64,000 nucleotides of DNA from SZUA-35 sp965530755 (GCA_965530755.1 CBESNA010000003.1:1-64000), one strand, 5' to 3'. Counted from the first letter of the stretch, positions 34,275-43,886 are shown. The notes: generated by a model from the sequence alone, not told the origin. A program made the numbers and translations.

Positions 34275-34918
34275 AAGACCGTCCCGGGGCGAACCTGGCC
34301 GCCGGCGACCCCGATCACCCGCGTCGCGAGTCCGGCGGCACGCTCGATCTCATGCGACGCGATCACGGCGGTGGCTCCTGAAGCCACCGCTTGCCTGACG
34401 AGGTCGTCGACCAGGTCGCGCCCTTCGCGGTCGAGTCCAGCATGGGGCTCGTCGAGCAGCCAGAGCAGCGGCCGCCGACACACGAGAACCGCCATCGAGG
34501 TTCGGCGCCGCTGGCCGGCCGAGAGACCGGACACCGGCACCGAGCGAAGGCGCCCGCCGACCCCGAGTCGCTCCATCGCCGCCTCGACATCACGGTCGTC
34601 TGAGTCATTGGCGGCGGCCCAGAACCGCACATTCTGTTCGACGCTGAGGTCGTCGTAGAGGGCTGTGCCATGACCGAGAAGACCGACTCTCCGCCGGACC
34701 GATCGACGACCGGCTGTCGTTGCGAGGTCGGCCCCGAGCACCGCGCCGGACCCTTCGTGCAGCCGCGCCAGCCCGGAACACAGTCGGAGCAAGGTGCTCT
34801 TGCCTGCTCCGTTGGGTCCCTGGAGGAGGACCACCTCCCCGGACGAGACCGTGAGATCCACACCAGCCAGAGCAGGGAAACGCCCGATCAGGCTGACAGC
34901 CTGTTCAAGATGGATCAC
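34271..34918 (-). CDS. ccmA: CcmA haem exporter ATPase
   Basis: ABC ATPase of the CcmAB complex, which drives release of holo-CcmE. From the GTG at 34918 it is 215 residues, a normal CcmA length; a frame open upstream to 35101 has no ABC features. Walker A GPNGAGKST at residues 34-42, signature LSAGQRRR, Walker B LLWLLDEPHAGLD and a switch histidine in ASHEIERA are all present. First gene of the ccm operon; the promoter must lie in the 197 bases shared with the divergent sortase gene. Confidence 0.93.
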   Translation of the reverse strand: MIHLEQAVSLIGRFPALAGVDLTVSSGEVVLLQGPNGAGKSTLLRLCSGLARLHEGSGAVLGADLATTAGRRSVRRRVGLLGHGTALYDDLSVEQNVRFWAAANDSDDRDVEAAMERLGVGGRLRSVPVSGLSAGQRRRTSMAVLVCRRPLLWLLDEPHAGLDREGRDLVDDLVRQAVASGATAVIASHEIERAAGLATRVIGVAGGQVRPGTVL

Positions 34919-35115
34919 CGCTCTCGATTGGGGAGCATCGGCTCCAACAGCCTCGGACACAGCGGGCAACGATAGGCCCCCTCCCGGCTCGCCCCCTCGA
35001 CGGAGCCATGGCAGTGCCAATGAGTTGGCCGATGAGATGAACGAAGTTTCACCCTGACCGCATCTACCCTGCGTGCGGCTTCGCACTTCGACCACAGCCA
35101 CGCAGAGCCTCTCTC

Positions 35116-36246
35116 ATGAATCAACGCACAGCTTCGATCATCGGCGGCATCGGCCGTTTCCTCATTGGCCTCGGCCTCATTGTCATCCTCTTCGCAGGCT
35201 TTCAGCTCTACGCGACAGGCTTCCTCACCGCGCAGGCCCAGGATGAGCTCGACGCCGACTTCGATGTTCGCCTGGCCGCCCTCGAAGATGCCGGTCTCGT
35301 GGTGGCGACGGACGACGAAGCGTCAGACGAGGCCGAGACGGTTCGAGCGCCGGTCAGCGACGACGCCGCGATCAACCAGGCCATCGACCTGGCGTTCTCC
35401 CCCGAACTCGGCCAGCGCGACGGACCCGAGTTCGTCGTCAACCCGATCGACCCCGAGGCATTGTCGGAAGACGAGATTGCCTTGCTCACGCCGCAGTCCG
35501 GCGAAGTGCTCGGGCGCATCGAGATCCCGGACATCGGACTCTCACGCAACATCGTCGAAGGCATCGGGCGCGACGATCTTCGTAAGGGCCCGGGCCACTA
35601 TCCGGACAGTCCATTGCCGGGACAGCCGGGCAATGCGGCCATCGCCGGACACCGAACCACCTATCAGCAGCCATTTCACGATCTCCACCTGCTCGAACCC
35701 GGTGACCTGATCAAGATCACGACCTTCCAGGGCGACCACTACTACCAGGTCATGCCGCACACCAACGACGACGGCGAGGAAGTCGGCCACTTCATCGTGA
35801 ACCCGAGCCAGACCGAGGTTCTCGACGACGCCGGGGACAACCGCCTCACCCTCACGGCGTGCCATCCGATCCGATCCAGCCGCCAGCGCATCATCGTGAC
35901 GGCTTTGCTGGTCTCGGCACCGGCGGAAGTCCTGCCGTCGATCAGCGACGAACGATTGGCCGAGCTCGCCGGCGAGGAGACAAACGCAACCGATGAGGTA
36001 GCGATCGAGGATGACGCAACCGTCGGCGTCGAGGAGAATGCACTCGAGGAATCGCTGGGATGGAACTGGGAGGAACGGCCGTCGACACTGGTGTGGGGTA
36101 CCGCAACACTGCTGATCGCCGTCGCAGCCATGGTCGCCTCGCGCCGCTGGAAGCGGTGGGTCGTCTATCTCGGGGCGACCCCACTGTTCTTCGTCACGCT
36201 GTTCTTCTGCTTCGTCCATCTGGACCGCATGCTTCCCGCCCTGTGA
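35116..36246 (+). CDS. srtE: Class E sortase
   Basis: Membrane-bound transpeptidase of 376 residues that anchors LAxTG-type proteins to the cell wall. N-terminal membrane span about residues 12-32; sortase domain about 130-270 with catalytic H179 (AGHRTTY), C249 (LTLTACHP) and R256. Two more hydrophobic segments follow near 318-335 and 345-365, a feature of class E enzymes. No LAxTG-type substrate was recognised nearby. The GTG of the next gene overlaps its stop. It is divergent from the ccm operon. Confidence 0.93.
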   Translation: MNQRTASIIGGIGRFLIGLGLIVILFAGFQLYATGFLTAQAQDELDADFDVRLAALEDAGLVVATDDEASDEAETVRAPVSDDAAINQAIDLAFSPELGQRDGPEFVVNPIDPEALSEDEIALLTPQSGEVLGRIEIPDIGLSRNIVEGIGRDDLRKGPGHYPDSPLPGQPGNAAIAGHRTTYQQPFHDLHLLEPGDLIKITTFQGDHYYQVMPHTNDDGEEVGHFIVNPSQTEVLDDAGDNRLTLTACHPIRSSRQRIIVTALLVSAPAEVLPSISDERLAELAGEETNATDEVAIEDDATVGVEENALEESLGWNWEERPSTLVWGTATLLIAVAAMVASRRWKRWVVYLGATPLFFVTLFFCFVHLDRMLPAL

Positions 36247-36920
36247 GCGGGCAGCGACGCAACGGCGCGTCCCTGCTACGGGTGAGCGTCATGGTCAGCA
36301 CGTTGCTCGCCGGAGCGTGCACCGGTGGCAGCGACGCCGGTCCGGAAGCGACCGGAAGTTCGACAACGATCGAGACGACGACCACCGCGGCCCCCATCGT
36401 TCGTGGTCTCGGCGAGAACCTCGGGCTCATCCCGGGTCAGTGCTACGCCGAACCGCCCGAGACCACAACCACGACGTCCCCACCGACCACCCTCCCGCCG
36501 ACGAGCGTCACGATCGAGGGAGAGACCACCACCGAGCCTCCCCCACCGAGCACCACCGAGGCTCCTCCCATCACCACCACGATTGCCCGTCCACCGCTGA
36601 TCGCGATCGTCAACTGCGAAGGGACCAACGCGGGCGTCGTGTTCGCCACCTTCTGCATCGGGTCGCTCGTCGCCGCCGACGAGATCATCGACCTCCCCGG
36701 AGAAATGGGGGTCGTCGAATGCGACGGTGACCCCTCACTCGACTGGCCCGGCGATCGATTGCTGCGTCGCTCAGCGGCTCGGGAGTGCACCGCCCGCTTC
36801 GAGGAGGTCTTCGGCGAGCCATACGCGGTGTCCGAGATCGGCACCACGGAGTTCGTCCCGTCCAGGGGCGTGTGGGACCGCGGCGACCGGCGGATCGTCT
36901 GCACCGCTGACCAGATCTGA
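36243..36920 (+). CDS. Septum_form-domain lipoprotein with Thr/Pro insertion
   Basis: A 225-residue exported protein translated from a GTG overlapping the sortase stop. Its N-terminus has a hydrophobic stretch and LAGAC26, a slightly non-standard lipobox. After a Thr-rich stalk, GQCYAEPPE opens a Septum_form-type domain, but a roughly 50-residue Thr/Pro/Glu-rich insert splits it before IVNCEGTNAG and the tail (AARECTARF, WDRGDRRIVC). Actinobacterial Septum_form proteins are thought to be wall/septum-linked. The cysteines of the domain are kept. Coupling to sortase suggests a cell-envelope role. Confidence 0.8.
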   Translation: MSGQRRNGASLLRVSVMVSTLLAGACTGGSDAGPEATGSSTTIETTTTAAPIVRGLGENLGLIPGQCYAEPPETTTTTSPPTTLPPTSVTIEGETTTEPPPPSTTEAPPITTTIARPPLIAIVNCEGTNAGVVFATFCIGSLVAADEIIDLPGEMGVVECDGDPSLDWPGDRLLRRSAARECTARFEEVFGEPYAVSEIGTTEFVPSRGVWDRGDRRIVCTADQI

Positions 36921-36990
36921 CGTCGTGGGCCAACCCCGTCGAATCCCAGCACTGGACGAGGCTGCTGGCTAGCCTCGTCATCGATAGGGC

Positions 36991-37827
36991 GTGAGCGGAA
37001 ATCGGATCTACTGCGGGAGTTGGTCGTTGGGCAGCATCATCTTGAGCGTGACGGTGGTCGTCATCGGCCTCGCCCTTGGCATGGCGCGAGGAGGCCAACT
37101 CGACGGCCTGGTCGCGGTTCGGCCCCGTTTGTGGGGCCTGATCGCCGCTGGTTTCGCCATCCACGCGTTGGCCGAGTCGTTCGACATCCCGGGGGCAGTG
37201 TCCCTCTCGATCATCGGGATGTTCCTCCTCGTGGTCGGTTTGATCGCCAACGTGCCCGCCATCTCGGGTGCCACCATCACGGCGATCGGCGTGTCGATGA
37301 ATATCGTTCCGCTCGTCTTGAACGGCGCCGTACCGATTCGCTTCGAGGCCCTCAGCGAGGCTGGCATCGTCGACGCGGCAACAACCCGGGCGCAAGTGAC
37401 CTCGGTCGGACACTTGCTCGAGTTGGAAACGGATGGAACTCGACTCGGCAGCCTGGGTGATGTCATACCGATCCAATTCCTGTCCTCGGTGATCTCGATC
37501 GGTGATCTCGTCACATTCGCAGGCATCATCGTGATCGTGTCCGGCCTCGTCGCCTCACGCAGGCGCGGCGGTCTGCACGTCGACGAGCTGTTCGCTCCGA
37601 CCACTGCCGCCGGCCTGGAGATGCTCGACCTCGAAGTGTCGACACCGGACGACGACGTCAGCGATCCGTTCATCGACCTCACCCATCCGACGGCGCCGGG
37701 AGCCACCGCCGTCATCGACACCCGCACGGCGCCTGTCGAGATCGCCGCCTACGACCCGGATGACCTCTGGGCCGCCGATCCGTCCGAAGGCGTCAAGATC
37801 CTCGGCCCGAGCACGAAGCGTTCGTGA
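36991..37827 (+). CDS. DUF5317 membrane protein
   Basis: A 278-residue protein starting at GTG, with about five hydrophobic spans in the first 190 residues and a soluble acidic tail. The LGDVIP...SVISIGDLV...GII pattern of DUF5317 is seen around residues 150-185. The family is actinobacterial and uncharacterised. The 70-base gap upstream holds no clear terminator, so it may belong with the sortase genes. Confidence 0.82.
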   Translation: MSGNRIYCGSWSLGSIILSVTVVVIGLALGMARGGQLDGLVAVRPRLWGLIAAGFAIHALAESFDIPGAVSLSIIGMFLLVVGLIANVPAISGATITAIGVSMNIVPLVLNGAVPIRFEALSEAGIVDAATTRAQVTSVGHLLELETDGTRLGSLGDVIPIQFLSSVISIGDLVTFAGIIVIVSGLVASRRRGGLHVDELFAPTTAAGLEMLDLEVSTPDDDVSDPFIDLTHPTAPGATAVIDTRTAPVEIAAYDPDDLWAADPSEGVKILGPSTKRS

Positions 37828-37867
37828 CCTGCCTTCGCTGTTGGCAAGCGGGCGCAACGGCGGCACC

Positions 37868-38137
37868 ATGAGCAGCATGAGTGATGCGATCGACCCGGTT
37901 CGGGTGAAGCGGGCGAGGGTCGCCGACCTCGTCTCCAAGGGAATCCGACTCGGCTCCGGTCTCTTCGTGGCCGCCAGCATCGTGTTCTTCATCGGCTTCG
38001 CCACTGGATTCACCAGACCTCAGGTCTGGATCATCATCATCCTGATGGTGATCGGCTCAGCGCTGCTCGCACCGGCGCTGGTGTTCAAGTACGGGGTCAA
38101 GAACGCCGAGCGCATCGATCAGCGAGAAGGACGATGA
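37868..38137 (+). CDS. Small two-span membrane protein
   Basis: An 89-residue protein with a basic, helical N-terminus and two membrane helices (about 38-56 and 60-80) followed by a charged end. I do not recognise a family. A second ATG three codons later is possible. Its stop overlaps the TetR start in an ATGA junction, so the two are co-translated. Confidence 0.72.
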   Translation: MSSMSDAIDPVRVKRARVADLVSKGIRLGSGLFVAASIVFFIGFATGFTRPQVWIIIILMVIGSALLAPALVFKYGVKNAERIDQREGR

Positions 38138-38769
38138 CCTCCCTTCGGCTCTCGACCGACGGCGAGAACGAACCCCCGTCCGGTGCCCGGCTCCCCGGCC
38201 CAGAGCGACGCAAGCAGCTCTTGTGGGCGGCGAGAGTGGCCTTCGCCCAAAGCGGGTTCCACGAGACATCGATGAACGATGTCGCGGCGGTCGCCGGTGT
38301 CACCAAACCCGTGGTTTACCAACGGTTCGACTCGAAGCGAGCTCTCTATCGAGAAGTGCTCGACGACATCGGCGAGCGACTGCAAGCATCGGTTTTCCAG
38401 ACCGCAGCCCAGGCCACCACGCCGAGGGAGCAAGTCGAAGCCGGTTTTGCCGCGTACATCGACTTCGTCCAGGAGGATCCTGACGGCTTCAAACTGCTCT
38501 TCAGCGGCGCCAGTCGGGAGGATGCTGAGTGGGCCGAGGTCGCTCAGCAGGTTGAACGGTCGATCGCAGAGAGCATCGCCGGTCTGCTCGCTGTCCAGGG
38601 AATGTCGCTGGAACACAGGCGGGCCCTGGCCCACGGCGTTCTCGGCATGGCGGAGGGAATGGTTCGGCACTGGCAGACCGAGGGGTCGGATTCGCTCGAA
38701 CTCTCGGATCTTCTCCGTGACCTCACGACCCTCGCCTGGGTCGGGTTGCGCGGGCTCGGCCCGGCCTGA
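38134..38769 (+). CDS. TetR-family transcriptional regulator
   Basis: A 211-residue TetR regulator. The HTH is at about residues 22-70, with FAQSGFHETSMNDVAAVAGVTKPVVYQRFDSK; the remainder is the variable ligand domain, with a WAEVAQQVERSIAESIAGLL segment typical of lipid-sensing TetRs. Coupled to a small membrane protein rather than to an obvious target. Whether it recognises the palindrome at 1884-1899, far upstream, cannot be judged. Confidence 0.92.
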   Translation: MTSLRLSTDGENEPPSGARLPGPERRKQLLWAARVAFAQSGFHETSMNDVAAVAGVTKPVVYQRFDSKRALYREVLDDIGERLQASVFQTAAQATTPREQVEAGFAAYIDFVQEDPDGFKLLFSGASREDAEWAEVAQQVERSIAESIAGLLAVQGMSLEHRRALAHGVLGMAEGMVRHWQTEGSDSLELSDLLRDLTTLAWVGLRGLGPA

Positions 38770-38889
38770 GCGCTCCGATGCCGTGAGTGAGGTCGGCTCC
38801 ACCGGCACTGCCTGCTAGAACTGCTCTCTCAGCCCGCACCATGATCGCCACCGAGGTGCGGGGTCGTGATCGGATCGAGGAGGAGGGGC

Positions 38890-40422
38890 ATGCCGTACGT
38901 TCTCAGCGTTGATCTCGGAACCACGTTCACTGCAGCGGCCGTGTGCCCGCTCGATGGCCAGCCCACGATGCTGTCGCTCGGATCCGCGAGCTATTCCGTT
39001 CCGAGCGCCCTGTTCCTGCGCGAGGACGGAACGTTCCTCGCCGGCGAATCGGCCGAGCTGCGCTCGAGCGCCGATCCGACCCGCGTAGCCCGTTACTTCA
39101 AACGTCGGCTGGGTGACGAGATCCCGGTCCGGCTCGCCGGAACGCCCTTTGCCCCCCAGGTGTTGGTCACCAGGCTGCTCGAATGGGTGATCGCCCAGGC
39201 ATCAGAGCGCCAGGGGGCGGCGCCCCACACGGTGGTGCTGACGCACCCGGCGAACTGGGGCCCCTATCGGAGGGAACTGCTCCAGCAGGCGGCGGCGATG
39301 GCTGGGGTCGCGCAACCATTGCTCATCTCCGAACCCGAGGCCGCCGCCATCCACTATGTGCAATCCGAGCGCATCGATCCGGGCGAACTCATCGCTGTCT
39401 ACGACCTCGGCGGAGGAACGTTCGATGCCGTCGTGATGCGTCGAACCGACGGCGGATTCGAGGCGCTCGGCCATCCTGCCGGCGTTGAACGTTTGGGCGG
39501 CATGGACTTCGACGACGTCATCCGGTCGTTCGTGCTCGAGGCAGCCGAACTCGACAACATCGACCAGAACGATGAGGCCGCGGTCACCTCCGCCTACGCC
39601 CTGCAGGGAAGCTGCATCGATGCCAAACGGGTCCTGTCTGCCGACACCGTGGCGGACGTGCGGGTGGTCTTCCCCGGCGTCAGCACCTCGGTCCGGGTCA
39701 ACCGCGGCGAATTCGAGGATCGCATCCGGCCGCGGCTGGCCGAGACGCTCTCCGCCCTCCAGACCGCCATCGACTCGGCCGGGGTCGAGCCGGCCGACCT
39801 GAGCAGGATCCTCCTCGTCGGCGGATCGAGCCGTATCCCGCTGGTCTCGGCGCTGCTCGCTCAGCGCTTCGGCCGTCCCCTGGCGGTCGACAGCGACCCC
39901 AAGAACACCGTGGCTCTGGGCGCTGCCCGCTTCGGTGCACGCGGTGGCGCCGCTCCCCCGCCCACAGTCGCCGCCCCGGAACCGCCCACCCGGCGGGCCC
40001 TGTCGGTGCCGGCGTCATCGTCGCCGACCACGGTCGCACCGCCCAGGCCGATCGCACCGCCGAACCCCGTGCCACCGAACCCTGTGCCGCCCGCGCCAGC
40101 CCGCCCAGAAGGGACACCCGCACCACCGACGGCACCCTCGCCGCTGCCGTCCACCGAATCAGCAACCGCACGCCGCCCGCAGACCGAGCCGGCCGCCGTC
40201 CCGGCGGAGCCGACGGAGCCGACGGGTGAGCTGTTCTCGGTCAGAGCCGAGTCCGGGCACCGAACGCGCATGCCGCAGGCGATCGAGCGAACACCTGATC
40301 CTCCCGAAGGCCAGTCAACCGCGACCCAGACCGTCGGTCCCGATCCCCGGCTTCTCGTCGTGGCCGCGGTGGTGTTCCTGATCGTCGCTGCCATCGTGGC
40401 GTACGCCCTGTTCGGCCGCTGA
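38890..40422 (+). CDS. Hsp70-like ATPase with C-terminal membrane anchor
   Basis: A 510-residue protein. Residues 1-360 are an Hsp70/DnaK-type ATPase domain (VDLGTTFT near residue 7, DLGGGTFDAVVMRR around 178, GGSSRIPLVSALL around 315), but no standard substrate-binding domain follows. Instead there is a Pro/Ala/Thr-rich linker of about 120 residues and one C-terminal membrane span (about 488-507) ending in FGR. The anchor implies that the ATPase faces the cytoplasm. The ATG at 38890 follows GGAGGAGG. It converges on the minus-strand transglutaminase-like gene with six bases between. Confidence 0.9.
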   Translation: MPYVLSVDLGTTFTAAAVCPLDGQPTMLSLGSASYSVPSALFLREDGTFLAGESAELRSSADPTRVARYFKRRLGDEIPVRLAGTPFAPQVLVTRLLEWVIAQASERQGAAPHTVVLTHPANWGPYRRELLQQAAAMAGVAQPLLISEPEAAAIHYVQSERIDPGELIAVYDLGGGTFDAVVMRRTDGGFEALGHPAGVERLGGMDFDDVIRSFVLEAAELDNIDQNDEAAVTSAYALQGSCIDAKRVLSADTVADVRVVFPGVSTSVRVNRGEFEDRIRPRLAETLSALQTAIDSAGVEPADLSRILLVGGSSRIPLVSALLAQRFGRPLAVDSDPKNTVALGAARFGARGGAAPPPTVAAPEPPTRRALSVPASSSPTTVAPPRPIAPPNPVPPNPVPPAPARPEGTPAPPTAPSPLPSTESATARRPQTEPAAVPAEPTEPTGELFSVRAESGHRTRMPQAIERTPDPPEGQSTATQTVGPDPRLLVVAAVVFLIVAAIVAYALFGR

Positions 40423-40428
40423 CCGGGC

Positions 40429-42747
40429 TCAGCGGCGAAGCAGCGACCGAGGGTCGAGCAAGGCTCGCATTCGAGCCGGACGTGGCGTCGCCTTCTTCGC
40501 CTCGGAGATGGCAGCGTTTGCCGCCTCCCATGCCCGATCTGCATCCTGATCGCTGGCCGGCATCGGCGAGTACAGGGCAGTATCGAGGCGGGGGGCGAGC
40601 GCCACGATCGGATCACCGACCTGACGCAAATCGATGACGTCGAGTTCCTCGGCCACATCGAGGGCGGACAGGGACGGACTTGACGGAAGGCCGAGCTCGA
40701 GGAACCGATCCTGGGTCTCGCGCCACGCACCCACGATGCGAGCATCAGCGCTTTGTCGACGACGTCTGGAGCGACGGAAGATCTTGGCGATGACGACCAC
40801 CACGAGGTAGAGCAACGGAATGAGCGGCGCAGCCAGGAGCCACCACAGTCTCGACCGCTGGCCGCCGAGCTCGTCGTCCGGAAGGATCACTGGTTCCTCG
40901 ACATCCGGCAGATCCGTCGCGTTCGCCTCCACACCTGCGGCCGACACGGCGGGTGTTCGATCGGGCTCGTCCGGCGTCTCGTTGACCTTGTTGGTAACGT
41001 CGAGACGCACCCAGCCGGTGCCATCGATCCAGACCTCGGGCCACGCGTGGATCATGTTCTCTGAGACGAGGATCTCGGAGTTGTCGGCCGTGATCGGCTC
41101 AGGCAGGAGATACCCGACCACGACCCGGCTGGGTACACCGAGCTCTCGGGCGAGCACGGCAAAGGCAGCTGCTGCATGTTCCGAGAACCCCACTCGTGCG
41201 GCGACGGTCTGGTCGGCCCCCCCGACATCGGAGGCCGCGCCAGGCACGAGGTAGCTGGTCAAGGCGGCCAGACTGTGGCCGGCGGGAGCATTCTCGTTGT
41301 AGCCGAAGCGGTCCGAGAGAAGGTCGGCCTGGATCGATCGGAGCTGATCGAGCGGGTCGGCATCTGCATCGACCACTTCAGCGAGGTAGACATTCATCGC
41401 CTGACGCTGTTGGTCGGTGAGATCAGCTCGATCGCTCACACTCGCCAACGAGGTGCCGCCGGCCCCGAGTACATCGGGAAGCTCGGCCGGAAGGATCGGC
41501 GCCACCACTCCCCGATACCCGGTGGCGTCCGGATCGACAGTGGCCATGGTGCCGGTGACCGGATCCCAGGCCACATCACCCTCGGTGATCTGGCGCATCA
41601 CGCCCACCTGGGGCAGGAAGCGGAACGGGTACTGGCCGGTGAGTTCGATGGCAACGGTGATGGAACCACTTGACGGGCTCGCCAAGGACGGCTCCGGGAG
41701 GCTGGAGCCTGCGACCTCGAATCGCGCGCTGGTGCTCCAGATCGTTCCGTCGTAGTGATCGAGAACGGCGACCGGAAGGAGTGCGATGCTGTCGCCCGGC
41801 CGCAAGTTGGCTGTCGACACGGTGAACACCGTGCTGTCGTCCTCATCGACGAGGCCGGCCTTGACTCTGGCCAGTGGCGTGGCCGATTCACTGATGTCCA
41901 GCGGCCGAACGAGCGTCTGGCGGAGATCGAATGCCTCGTCCCCCGGCGGACCTACGAGGATCTGGAGGCCGGATGCTGCCGCCGCCAACACGCCGACGAC
42001 CACGACGGCCGATCCGACCTGCCGGGGCGTGACCTCGACCCGACCAGCCTCGAATGAGGCTCCTCCGGGACGAGTGAGCCCGGCGACGGCGAGCAGCAGG
42101 CCGAGCGTCGCGGCGAGGGCACCGACGAACCACCAGGTCGGTTGCCACTGGCTGACCGTGTAGGCGGCCGCAGCGGCGTGGACAGACAGCAAGCCCAGGA
42201 TGGCGGGAGCGCTCGCCCGACGCCTGATGATGGCCTCGGCTGCGATGAAGGAACCGAGGGCTCCGATGATGGTGGGAACCAGAACGAACCGAGCCGCCGT
42301 CGGGATCAACAAGCCGGTCGAAGCGAGTGCTTTCCAGCCGCCGACCAGATTCGTCGGCAGATCGGCCACGTTCGCTCCGTGGATCGCCGTCACACCGATC
42401 AGCGTCAGGACAAGAGCGACGAGGAAGGACGCCGAGGTCGACCATGACCGACGGCTGGCAACAGCAACGCTGAGCGCAACGGCCACACTCACCGCGACCA
42501 TCGGAGCGACGAACCCGAGATCGGCAAAGATCGCCTTCCACGCCACGCTCGTGAGCGCCACGGCGGCGGCGATCAGCACCACCGAGAGGAGGTCAGCGAT
42601 CAGCGGAACAGCGAGACCGGGCTCGGATGGAGCTGGTCGCCCGCCAAGAGCGGAAGGCGATGGGTGGTCCGCTGACGCGACCGCGGCGGCCGCGGGGGCC
42701 GCGGGCGGTGGAGGCTGAGCCGGGGCGGCGAAGGACGGGGCGGTCAT
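40429..42747 (-). CDS. TgpA-like membrane transglutaminase, catalytic Cys replaced by Ser
   Basis: A 772-residue protein: five to seven membrane spans in the first 230 residues, an extracytoplasmic transglutaminase-like core (about 480-590), one more span (about 655-675) and a cytoplasmic tail. The canonical GxCEHYA motif reads GFS522EHAA, so the nucleophile is serine. H567 (IHAWPEVW) and D583 (RLDVT) are kept. TgpA partners MoxR and DUF58 in many bacteria. The ATG at 42747 overlaps the DUF58 stop (ATGA). It may be inactive as a transglutaminase, act as a serine hydrolase, or be structural. Confidence 0.88.
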   Translation of the reverse strand: MTAPSFAAPAQPPPPAAPAAAAVASADHPSPSALGGRPAPSEPGLAVPLIADLLSVVLIAAAVALTSVAWKAIFADLGFVAPMVAVSVAVALSVAVASRRSWSTSASFLVALVLTLIGVTAIHGANVADLPTNLVGGWKALASTGLLIPTAARFVLVPTIIGALGSFIAAEAIIRRRASAPAILGLLSVHAAAAAYTVSQWQPTWWFVGALAATLGLLLAVAGLTRPGGASFEAGRVEVTPRQVGSAVVVVGVLAAAASGLQILVGPPGDEAFDLRQTLVRPLDISESATPLARVKAGLVDEDDSTVFTVSTANLRPGDSIALLPVAVLDHYDGTIWSTSARFEVAGSSLPEPSLASPSSGSITVAIELTGQYPFRFLPQVGVMRQITEGDVAWDPVTGTMATVDPDATGYRGVVAPILPAELPDVLGAGGTSLASVSDRADLTDQQRQAMNVYLAEVVDADADPLDQLRSIQADLLSDRFGYNENAPAGHSLAALTSYLVPGAASDVGGADQTVAARVGFSEHAAAAFAVLARELGVPSRVVVGYLLPEPITADNSEILVSENMIHAWPEVWIDGTGWVRLDVTNKVNETPDEPDRTPAVSAAGVEANATDLPDVEEPVILPDDELGGQRSRLWWLLAAPLIPLLYLVVVVIAKIFRRSRRRRQSADARIVGAWRETQDRFLELGLPSSPSLSALDVAEELDVIDLRQVGDPIVALAPRLDTALYSPMPASDQDADRAWEAANAAISEAKKATPRPARMRALLDPRSLLRR

Positions 42748-43886
42748 CCGAATCGGGCCTTCCACTTCTCGGCCACCTCACGACTGGAGGAGCCATTCAG
42801 CACGAGCGCACCCGGAATCCGCATCGGAGGCCGTTCGTGGGTCTCGCCCACCTGGACCACGGTGACCATGTCGAAGCGGGAACGAGCCCGGGTGATCCCC
42901 AGCGTTCGTTCACCTGGAGGCTGACCGGTGACGGCCCCGAGTGACACGCCCTCGACGTTGTCGGCGAAACGGAGCACGCCATTGAGACCCGGATCGTCGT
43001 CCGTTGCCTGGATACCGGAGAGGATCTTCATGATGGCGGTTCGACCCTCACCCGATGATTTGGCATCGGAAGCGAGGCCGTTCGTGGCCCGGAACTGAAC
43101 CGGGTAGTGGCTCGTGCAGCCGGCCTGCACGAGAGATGCGGCGATGCGCACCGCATCCTCGAAGTCATCGTCGCGATAGCTCCCGGCCCAGGTGTCGAGC
43201 AGAATCATCAGACGGGGTTCGCTGGTGATGATGTTCTTGCGAACCATCAAGGTGCCGGTCTTCGCCACCGACCGCCAGTGGATGAGTCGGAGATCGTCGC
43301 CGTGTTCATAGTCGCGCAGACTGTGGAACGAGATGCCGCCCTCGTGGGGCTGCTCGGCCGCCGCCCCTTCGAACTCGCGCCGGTGGCCGGTGGGCAGCGG
43401 TGACATCGGATGGATCTCGGGGTGCACCATGAGTGAGGCTTCGGCACCTCGGTGCGTCGTGACGCGGAAGAGCCCGAGAGGGTCGGCCCGCTCGATCGTC
43501 AGTGGGCCCACACTGAAATGGCCTCGGCGGTCGGTTGGCAGGGGAACGGCGGCAACGTGACTGGCGTTGGCGGCGATCGACGGCAGCGCCAGCGAGGCAG
43601 CGTGGCCGCCCACTTGGTTCGCAGCCACGACCGGGCTACTCCGCCGGGATCCCGTGTTGGTCACCGTCACGAGCGCACTCGCAGCTTCGTTGACACCGAC
43701 CACCGGCGGTTGCACCACTTGATGAGCGGAGAGCGAGGGACGCCAGAGGACGAACGAGAGACCGATCAACACCGCAAACAGCAACATGACCGCGAGAGCC
43801 AACATGAACGTGTAGCCGAGCAAGATCCCGCCTGCCGCGGCCACGATCGCGGCGATGAGGGTCCAGCGTCCGTTGCTGGTGAGCAT
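42744..43886 (-). CDS. DUF58 protein
   Basis: A 380-residue protein with two membrane spans near the start (about 10-45) and the DUF58 core with YEHGDDLRLIHWRSVAKTGTLMVRKN, a strictly conserved family signature. The following vWA-like part is degenerate. DUF58 proteins occur directly after MoxR ATPases and are proposed to be presented to, or remodelled by, them. Overlaps MoxR by one base (TGATG) and the transglutaminase-like gene by four. Confidence 0.92.
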   Translation of the reverse strand: MLTSNGRWTLIAAIVAAAGGILLGYTFMLALAVMLLFAVLIGLSFVLWRPSLSAHQVVQPPVVGVNEAASALVTVTNTGSRRSSPVVAANQVGGHAASLALPSIAANASHVAAVPLPTDRRGHFSVGPLTIERADPLGLFRVTTHRGAEASLMVHPEIHPMSPLPTGHRREFEGAAAEQPHEGGISFHSLRDYEHGDDLRLIHWRSVAKTGTLMVRKNIITSEPRLMILLDTWAGSYRDDDFEDAVRIAASLVQAGCTSHYPVQFRATNGLASDAKSSGEGRTAIMKILSGIQATDDDPGLNGVLRFADNVEGVSLGAVTGQPPGERTLGITRARSRFDMVTVVQVGETHERPPMRIPGALVLNGSSSREVAEKWKARFG

